Shown piece after piece: positions 1 to 4,020 of a DNA stretch of 6,194 nt. The notes below the pieces were generated by a model. The model was not told the DNA's origin. It saw only the letters and a list, made by a program, of their open reading frames with translations, and made no database searches. This stretch comes from Coriobacteriia bacterium (GTDB taxonomy: Bacteria; Actinomycetota; Coriobacteriia; Coriobacteriales; UBA8131). Where the stretch lies: contig WRFC01000051.1 in the NCBI GenBank assembly GCA_009779015.1, positions 1 through 6,194 on the forward strand, read 5' to 3'. A program made the position numbers and the translations under genes. Numbering within the stretch: position 1 is the stretch's first letter; each line of letters starts with the position of its first letter.

Positions 1-686
1 GCCCCAACCCCCAGCTGGTACAGCGGCTCGAGCAGGCCGGCAAGCCCGGCTATGCCCAGGCCGTGGCCGCCGCCGGGGCGATGCCGGTCAGCTACGTCGG
101 CCAGCCCCAGCCCCTGGGGCTCGGCCACGCTGTGCTCTGCGCGGCCCCCCAGGTGCTTGCCCAGACGCCCCCCGAGCCCTTTTACGTGCTGCTCGGCGAC
201 GTCCTCGTGCCCGATTGCCAAATGCTGCCGCGCATGCTGGCGGTCAGCCGGGCGCACCACAACGCCAGCGTCATCGCCGTCATCGCGGTGGCCGACGAAG
301 AGGTCTCGCGCTTTGGCATCATCGGCGGCCGGCCGCTGCCCGGTGCCGACGCTGTCTGGCGTATTGAAAGACTTGTCGAGAAGCCCGCGGCCGCCGACGC
401 CCCCAGCAACCTCGCGGTCTTTGGCCGCTACCTCTTGAGCCCGCGCGTCATGCAGATACTGCCAGAGGTCAGGCCCGGGGCCGCAAACGAGATCCAGCTG
501 ACCGATGCCTTGGTCGGCCTGCTGGCCGAAGAGGAGGTCTATGCCCTGGTCGTCGGCCCGGACGAAGGCTACGATGTGGGCACGGTCGCCAGTTGGCTCG
601 AGACCAACCTGCGCCTGGCCGCGCGCGACCCCCAGCTGGGGCCGCTGGTCGAGGCCTGGAAGAGCGAGGCCGGTGCGCCTTGCTAA
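1..686 (+). CDS. galU: UTP-glucose-1-phosphate uridylyltransferase, 5' end missing
   Basis: This gene enters from the left edge; codons are read from base 3, giving 227 residues to a TAA at 684-686. The enzyme makes UDP-glucose from UTP and glucose-1-phosphate in the cytoplasm, feeding envelope polysaccharide, glycolipid and galactose pathways. Visible family marks are GLGHAVLCA (bases about 117-143), LLGDVLVPD with the expected metal-binding Asp (about 189-215), VEKP followed by APSNLAVFGRYLL (about 375-437), and NEIQLTDAL (about 486-512). The roughly 65-75 N-terminal residues are absent, including the Gly-rich nucleotide-binding signature and catalytic Arg/Lys, so the activity cannot be fully checked. 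A GTG at 63 is internal: the frame is open upstream and the preceding codons (a Leu-Glu-x-x-Gly-Lys stretch) fit GalU. Compared with textbook GalU there are changes: the usual LPD is LGD, GDEIQ is ANEIQ, and the late DCG motif reads DVG. A related nucleotidyltransferase with another sugar is possible but less likely. Confidence 0.86.
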   Translation, partial: PNPQLVQRLEQAGKPGYAQAVAAAGAMPVSYVGQPQPLGLGHAVLCAAPQVLAQTPPEPFYVLLGDVLVPDCQMLPRMLAVSRAHHNASVIAVIAVADEEVSRFGIIGGRPLPGADAVWRIERLVEKPAAADAPSNLAVFGRYLLSPRVMQILPEVRPGAANEIQLTDALVGLLAEEEVYALVVGPDEGYDVGTVASWLETNLRLAARDPQLGPLVEAWKSEAGAPC

Positions 687-704
687 GGCACGGGGGCTGA
701 CCAG

Positions 705-1448
705 ATGCACGCTCTTCTCCAGAATATCATCTACTTTTTTGGGTTCGGCATCTGCCACCAGATACCTGGGCGCACCCTCGAGGCCGGCGGCTACCTGTTT
801 ACGGTCTGCGCGCGCGACACGGGCACCCATGTCGGCTTTGCGGCCACCTTGATCGTGGCCGCGCTGCAGTTCCATCTGCGCAAGATCAGGCCATCCGACC
901 TGCCGCCTTGGCCGATGCTGGTCGTGGCCGGCCTGATGTTCATACCGATGGGCATCGACGGCGCCAGCTCGTACCTGGGCCTGCGCGAGACCACGAACCT
1001 GATTCGCTTTTTCACCGGCCTGCCGGCCGGTATCGCCGTCGGAATCTTGGTCGCACCGCTGCTGAGCGGGCTGCATGCCGATGCCGACCCGGGGTTGAAG
1101 GCCTTCAGGTCGGCCCCCGACTTTATTGGGCAGGTACTGGGCGCGGCGGCCGTGGGCAGCCTCTTTTTCTTGCTCTACCCGCTCCTTGGCGTGCTCTCGC
1201 CTTGGGTCGGCATCATCGCCCTGCTGGCCTTCGTAATCAGCCTGAACCTCTTGGTGCTTTCGGGCATCGGCCGCATTAAACGCCCGATCCGGCGCCTTGC
1301 AGACTGGCTCAAGCCGCTGGCCGTGTCGTTGCTTCTGGCACTGGTCGAGCTGTCGCTTCTCGATCTCGTCCGCTTTCTGGTTTTTGGCGTGAACCGCGGG
1401 TCTTCGAGCCCCATAGAGCAGCTACTCCGCTTTTTTGCCTTAAACTGA
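705..1448 (+). CDS. DUF2085 family multi-spanning membrane protein
   Basis: A 247-residue integral membrane protein of unknown function. It matches the DUF2085 pattern: CHQIPGRTL at residues 17-25, CARDTGTHVGF at 35-45 (the family usually has CARCTG), and the block IDG-x6-LGLRETTNLIRFFTG at about 84-105. About six hydrophobic stretches can be seen, near residues 42-58, 68-90, 103-122, 140-163, 166-187 and 203-228, with a basic loop at 190-203 suggesting a cytoplasmic side. The start ATG is preceded by GGGGG at 692-696, an imperfect ribosome site 8 nt away. It lies 18 nt after galU and is probably cotranscribed with it. The family lacks an established biochemical role; the Cys/His residues near the N terminus could bind a metal or a disulfide partner, but that is inference. 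Replacement of the second Cys of the CxRC motif by Asp (residue 38) argues against a classic two-Cys pair there. Confidence 0.8.
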   Translation: MHALLQNIIYFFGFGICHQIPGRTLEAGGYLFTVCARDTGTHVGFAATLIVAALQFHLRKIRPSDLPPWPMLVVAGLMFIPMGIDGASSYLGLRETTNLIRFFTGLPAGIAVGILVAPLLSGLHADADPGLKAFRSAPDFIGQVLGAAAVGSLFFLLYPLLGVLSPWVGIIALLAFVISLNLLVLSGIGRIKRPIRRLADWLKPLAVSLLLALVELSLLDLVRFLVFGVNRGSSSPIEQLLRFFALN

Positions 1449-1499
1449 ATCGGTGAAGACAAATGCCGCCTTTCGTGGTAACCTAACACACTACAGAAA

Positions 1500-1505
1500 A
1501 ATAAT
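1500..1505 (+). promoter_or_regulatory. candidate -10 element upstream of tatA
   Basis: The 130-nt gap 1449-1578 is AT-richer than the genes around it and is the most likely place for a tatA promoter. AATAAT matches the -10 consensus at 5 of 6 positions. No good -35 lies 16-18 nt upstream (TGGTAA at 1476-1481 is the nearest, with 18 nt spacing), so this is a weak guess. A second -10-like TGTATT at 1545-1550 has only TTGTAA at 1525-1530 above it, with a 14-nt spacer that is too short. Confidence 0.2.
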
Positions 1506-1506
1506 G

Positions 1507-1520
1507 CTGCCGCCCGGCAG
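1507..1520 (+). other. short hairpin in the DUF2085-tatA gap
   Basis: CTGCC (1507-1511) and GGCAG (1516-1520) form a perfect 5-bp stem with a GCCC loop. No U-run follows, so it is not a standard intrinsic terminator. It could sit in the tatA leader or be the remains of an end signal for the upstream pair, or be chance in GC-rich DNA. Confidence 0.25.
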
Positions 1521-1567
1521 AGACTTGTAACTGCATTTTGTGGCTGTATTGTGCAGCAGAGACCTAT

Positions 1568-1572
1568 GGAGG
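1568..1572 (+). promoter_or_regulatory. ribosome binding site of tatA
   Basis: GGAGG lies 6 nt before the ATG at 1579. It decides the start: the frame is open back to an upstream start at 1540, but that start has no such site and would add 13 residues before the membrane segment that do not look like TatA. Confidence 0.85.
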
Positions 1573-1578
1573 ATATAC

Positions 1579-1869
1579 ATGAACACATCAGTACTCATTG
1601 CTGCTAAGATTTTGGGCATGGGTGTGCCAGAACTGGTCATTATCCTGGTGGTCGTGCTGCTCATCTTCGGTCCCAAGAACCTGCCCAAACTGGGGGCTTC
1701 GCTGGGGCGTACCGTCAAGAACGTGCGCGACGGCCTTGAAGGCAAAGAGCTAGAAGAAGGCGAGATCGCCGAAGACGAGGGCGAAGAAGAAGTCGAAGAA
1801 GAAGAGGAAGAAGAAGAAGAGGAAGAGCCGGCGCCCAAGAAGAAGAAAGCACCGGCCAAAAAGAACTAG
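1579..1869 (+). CDS. tatA: Sec-independent protein translocase subunit TatA/Hcf106
   Basis: A 96-residue subunit of the twin-arginine translocase, which moves folded proteins across the cytoplasmic membrane; TatA-type subunits polymerise around TatC to open the path. The architecture is classic: a membrane helix at about residues 15-30 (GVPELVIILVVVLLIF), the hinge FGPKNLPKLG at 30-39, then an amphipathic helix to about 53 (LGRTVKNVRDGL). The C-tail is unusual: residues 57-83 are nearly all acidic, with eleven Glu in a row at 73-83, followed by PAP and Lys87-90 and Lys94-95. The residues before the helix (MNTSVLIAAKILGM) are longer than usual; an internal ATG at 1618 would give the typical short N-tail, but only the ATG at 1579 has a strong ribosome site. 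No tatC is in the window, which is common because tatA is often unlinked. TatA cannot be firmly told from TatB by sequence alone, though the FGP hinge and short length favour TatA. Confidence 0.92.
   Translation: MNTSVLIAAKILGMGVPELVIILVVVLLIFGPKNLPKLGASLGRTVKNVRDGLEGKELEEGEIAEDEGEEEVEEEEEEEEEEEPAPKKKKAPAKKN
1783..1827 (+). repeat. GAA/GAG codon run in tatA
   Basis: Fifteen codons, fourteen of them Glu (GAA or GAG) with one GTC, make a purine-only tract apart from that codon. The GAA and GAG codons are mixed, so it is not a perfect trinucleotide repeat, but it could still change length by slippage in units of three, keeping the frame. Confidence 0.8.
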
Positions 1870-1875
1870 CACTCT

Positions 1876-1900
1876 GCATACATCACTGTACGCGGTATGC
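1876..1900 (+). other. inverted repeat after tatA
   Basis: GCATAC (1876-1881) and GTATGC (1895-1900) are perfect 6-bp inverted arms with a 13-nt loop, 7 nt past the tatA stop. A T-G wobble can extend the base. It abuts and shares base 1900 with the next hairpin, so both cannot form fully at once. Confidence 0.4.
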
Positions 1901-1932
1901 GCGGCTTCGGCAGTTGCGTGTGCCGCGTTCTT
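1900..1932 (+). terminator. candidate weak terminator or attenuator between tatA and greA
   Basis: CGCGGC (1900-1905) pairs perfectly with GCCGCG (1922-1927) across a 16-nt loop and is followed by TTCTT. The GC stem is reasonable, but the loop is long and the U-run short and broken, so termination would be weak at best. The first arm repeats CGCGG found at 1891-1895, which could pair with the same right arm instead. No confident promoter for greA was found in the rest of the 94-nt gap, so read-through from tatA is plausible. Confidence 0.3.
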
Positions 1933-1947
1933 ACATAGATGAGGGTC

Positions 1948-1954
1948 AAGGAGG
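1948..1954 (+). promoter_or_regulatory. ribosome binding site of greA
   Basis: AAGGAGG is a full match to the ribosomal anti-site. It is directly followed by an ATG at 1955 with no spacer, which would be unusable, while the ATG at 1964 is 9 nt away. It therefore sets the greA start at 1964 and removes three residues (MAA) from the longest reading. Confidence 0.88.
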
Positions 1955-1963
1955 ATGGCGGCC

Positions 1964-2431
1964 ATGTCTAAAGAAGTTGTGTTGACAGCTGAGGGCAAAG
2001 AAAAGCTCGAAGCCGAGTTATTCGAGCTCGAAACGGTCAAGCGGGTCGAGATCGGCGAGCGGATCCGCATCGCCCGGGAGTTCGGCGATATCAGCGAGAA
2101 CTCAGAGTATGACGATGCCAAGAACGAGCAGGCCTGGATGGAGAGCCGGATCGCCGAGATCACGGGCATTCTGGCCACGGCCAGCATCGCCGAGCCCCCC
2201 AAGCGTCCAAGCAAGGTGGCCGTCGGCTCAGTCGTGATCGTCGAGATGAAAGATGCAGCAGAGCGCAAGTTCACGATCGTCGGCGCCGCTGAGGCTGATT
2301 CGGCCGAAGGGCGGATCTCGAACGAGTCGCCGGTCGGCGCTGCGCTGATTGGCAAGAAAAAGGGCCAATCGATCAGTGTCAGCACCCCAAACGGCTCGAC
2401 GATCGAGATGAAGATCATCAAGATCAGCTGA
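1964..2431 (+). CDS. greA: transcription elongation factor GreA
   Basis: A 155-residue cleavage factor that enters the RNA polymerase secondary channel and stimulates cutting of backtracked RNA, freeing stalled complexes. The length is typical for the family (about 155-160). The N-terminal coiled-coil hairpin spans residues 1 to about 75, beginning with MSKEVVLTAEGKEKLEAEL. Its tip reads GDISENSEYDDAKNEQ from residue 41; Asp42 and Glu45 match the two acidic residues that hold the catalytic magnesium. The C-terminal FKBP-like domain includes the stretch SPVGAALIGKKKGQSISV, the usual signature of this part. The presence of the acidic tip and SPxGxAL motif excludes a non-cleaving Gfh-type paralog. 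The start follows the strong ribosome site just upstream. lysS begins 23 nt downstream, and greA-lysS pairing is a known arrangement in several Gram-positive groups. Confidence 0.96.
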   Translation: MSKEVVLTAEGKEKLEAELFELETVKRVEIGERIRIAREFGDISENSEYDDAKNEQAWMESRIAEITGILATASIAEPPKRPSKVAVGSVVIVEMKDAAERKFTIVGAAEADSAEGRISNESPVGAALIGKKKGQSISVSTPNGSTIEMKIIKIS

Positions 2432-2454
2432 CCAGAAGAGAACAATAGACAGGT

Positions 2455-3948
2455 ATGAGTGAATTAATCGAGGGCGAGAGCACCGACCCCAGCGAGGTGC
2501 GCAAGGCTAAGCGCCAACGCCTGATCGCGGCCGGTCAGAACCCCTATGGCCAGGCCTTTGCGGCCAGCAGCCATGCCGCCGAGCTCGAAGGGCGCTATGC
2601 TGGGCTGGCGGACGGCGAGGGCACCGAAGACGTGGTATCGCTGGCTGGCCGGGTGATGGCCATCCGCAACCAGGGCAAGGCCATCTTCATGGTGCTGCGC
2701 GACTCAACGGCCGACATCCAGGTCTTTGTGCGCGCCAACAACCATTCTGAAGATGAGTTCGGCGCGATCAAGGACCTCGACCTGGGCGATTGGATCGGCG
2801 TTACCGGCACTGTCCTGCGCACCCGGCGCGGGCAGCTCTCGGTCCTGCCCGGCAGGGTCGAGCTTTTGTCCAAGTCATTGCGGCCACTGCCCGAGAAGTT
2901 CCACGGCCTGGCCGACAAAGAGCTCAGGTACCGCCAGCGCTATGTTGACCTGTTTGTCAACCCCGAGGTCAAAGAGGTCTTTTTAAAGCGCTTTGCGATC
3001 ATCGCCGCCATCCGCCGGACGGCCGAAGAGCTCGGTTACATCGAGGTCGAGACCCCGATGCTGCACCCCATTCCGGGCGGTGCGACGGCCCGGCCCTTTA
3101 CGGCCTACCACAATACCTTGGGCCGCGACTTTTACCTGCGGGTAGCGCCCGAGCTGCACCTGAAGCGCCTGTTGGTGGGCGGTTTTGAGCGGGTCTTTGA
3201 GATCAACCGCTGCTTTCGCAACGAAGGCATGGACCAGATGCACAACCCCGAGTTCACGACCTTTGAGGCCTATGCCGCCTTCAGCGACCTGGATGGCATG
3301 AAGGGCCTGGTGCGCGCACTTATCCAGAAGGCTTGTCTGGTGGCTACGGGCAGCCTGCAGATCACCTATCAGGGGCAGGCCATCGACCTCAGTGGGGACT
3401 GGCAGTCGCAGACGATGATCGAATTGGTCAGTGCGGCTGCCGGGCAAGAGGTCTCTTTCAACAAAACGTTGACAGAACTGAAAACCTTAGCGAAACACTA
3501 TCAGATTTTATTACAAGATTCATGGGGGAAAGGTAAACTGATAACAGAGCTCTACGAGAAGCTTGTAGAGCCTCGTCTCGTACAACCGACATTCGTGACC
3601 GAGCATCCTCTAGAGACTTCTCCTCTGGCAAAAAAGAAGGCCACCGACGAGAATGTCACAGAGCGTTTTGAGCTGTTGATTGCCGGGCATGAGTTCGCCA
3701 ACGCGTTCTCTGAGCTCAACGACCCGGTCGACCAGCGCGAGCGGTTTGCCGCGCAGATTGCGGCAAAGGCGGCCGGCGACGATGAGGCCATGGGCTATGA
3801 TGAGGACTACATCCGGGCGTTGGAGTACGGCATGCCGCCGGCCGGCGGCATCGGTGTCGGTATCGACCGGCTGGTCATGCTGCTCACCGATTCAGCTTCG
3901 ATCCGCGATGTCTTGCTCTTTCCCCATATGCGAGAAGAGAACATCTAG
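2455..3948 (+). CDS. lysS: lysyl-tRNA synthetase, class II
   Basis: A 497-residue cytoplasmic enzyme that charges tRNA-Lys using ATP. An N-terminal OB-fold anticodon-binding domain covers about residues 60-145 (VSLAGRVMAIRNQGKAIFM, later the LRTRRGQLSV strand). The catalytic core carries motif 1 near 186-201 ending ELGYIEVETP, motif 2 near 249-272 with FRNE at 254-257, and motif 3 with GIGVGIDRL at 465-473 (Arg472). RVAPELHLKRLLVGG and IANAFSELNDP-like AFANAFSELNDP features (here HEFANAFSELNDP at 412-424) are lysine-specific signs that separate it from AspRS and AsnRS. Length and ends are normal, ending LLFPHMREENI. The ribosome site is weak: GAAGAG 15 nt upstream or AGG only 1 nt away, so coupling to greA translation may help. 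Codons for residues 334 to about 402 are markedly AT-rich compared with the rest, though the protein still aligns in style with the family. Confidence 0.97.
   Translation: MSELIEGESTDPSEVRKAKRQRLIAAGQNPYGQAFAASSHAAELEGRYAGLADGEGTEDVVSLAGRVMAIRNQGKAIFMVLRDSTADIQVFVRANNHSEDEFGAIKDLDLGDWIGVTGTVLRTRRGQLSVLPGRVELLSKSLRPLPEKFHGLADKELRYRQRYVDLFVNPEVKEVFLKRFAIIAAIRRTAEELGYIEVETPMLHPIPGGATARPFTAYHNTLGRDFYLRVAPELHLKRLLVGGFERVFEINRCFRNEGMDQMHNPEFTTFEAYAAFSDLDGMKGLVRALIQKACLVATGSLQITYQGQAIDLSGDWQSQTMIELVSAAAGQEVSFNKTLTELKTLAKHYQILLQDSWGKGKLITELYEKLVEPRLVQPTFVTEHPLETSPLAKKKATDENVTERFELLIAGHEFANAFSELNDPVDQRERFAAQIAAKAAGDDEAMGYDEDYIRALEYGMPPAGGIGVGIDRLVMLLTDSASIRDVLLFPHMREENI
3454..3660 (+). other. AT-rich mosaic block inside lysS
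   Basis: By hand count, 3461-3560 is 37% GC and 3451-3660 about 44%, whereas 3301-3420 is about 62%. Codons such as TTA, ATA, ACA, GTA, CTA, CAA, TCA, CCT and ACT cluster here, while flanking codons mostly end in C or G. The frame is unbroken and the encoded segment (WGKGKLITELYEKLVEP, then LVQPTFVTEHP) is ordinary LysS sequence between motifs 2 and 3. A short gene-conversion tract from a lower-GC relative is one explanation; relaxed or selected local codon use is another. Confidence 0.65.
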
Positions 3949-4010
3949 GCCTTAACGTCGAGGCCAATGCCTTAGCAGGCGTGTGGGACGGCGTCAGGCC
4001 AAGCCGAGTT

Positions 4011-4015
4011 AGGAG
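4011..4015 (+). promoter_or_regulatory. ribosome binding site of clpC
   Basis: AGGAG lies 5 nt before the ATG at 4021 and supports that start, which also gives the expected MPFDRFTDRAR beginning. The 72-nt gap 3949-4020 otherwise shows only a 4-bp hairpin (GCCT TAGC AGGC, 3969-3980) and no clear promoter, terminator, CtsR box or HspR-type inverted repeat. Confidence 0.8.
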
Positions 4016-4020
4016 TCTAC

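Noticed and set aside
1540..1578. Upstream start at 1540 for a longer TatA
   Set aside because: It lacks a ribosome site, adds a non-family N-tail, and the GGAGG at 1568-1572 clearly serves the ATG at 1579.
1982..1987. Perfect TTGACA at the start of greA
   Set aside because: No matching -10 follows at normal spacing, and it lies inside the coding sequence in conserved VVLTAEG codons.
1750..2445. A 231-residue minus-strand frame across tatA and greA with a Phe/Leu-rich end
   Set aside because: The Phe-rich end is only the reverse complement of the Glu/Lys codons in tatA; both + strand genes are clearly real.
3469..3474. Perfect TTGACA within lysS as an internal promoter for clpC
   Set aside because: No -10-like hexamer lies 16-18 nt downstream (the sequence there is GAAACA or similar), and the match is likely in AT-rich coding DNA.
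3949..3980. Two GCCTTA copies 20 bp apart plus a GCCT/AGGC mini-hairpin after lysS
   Set aside because: The copies are short, the stem is only 4 bp and no U-run follows, so neither an operator nor a terminator can be supported.
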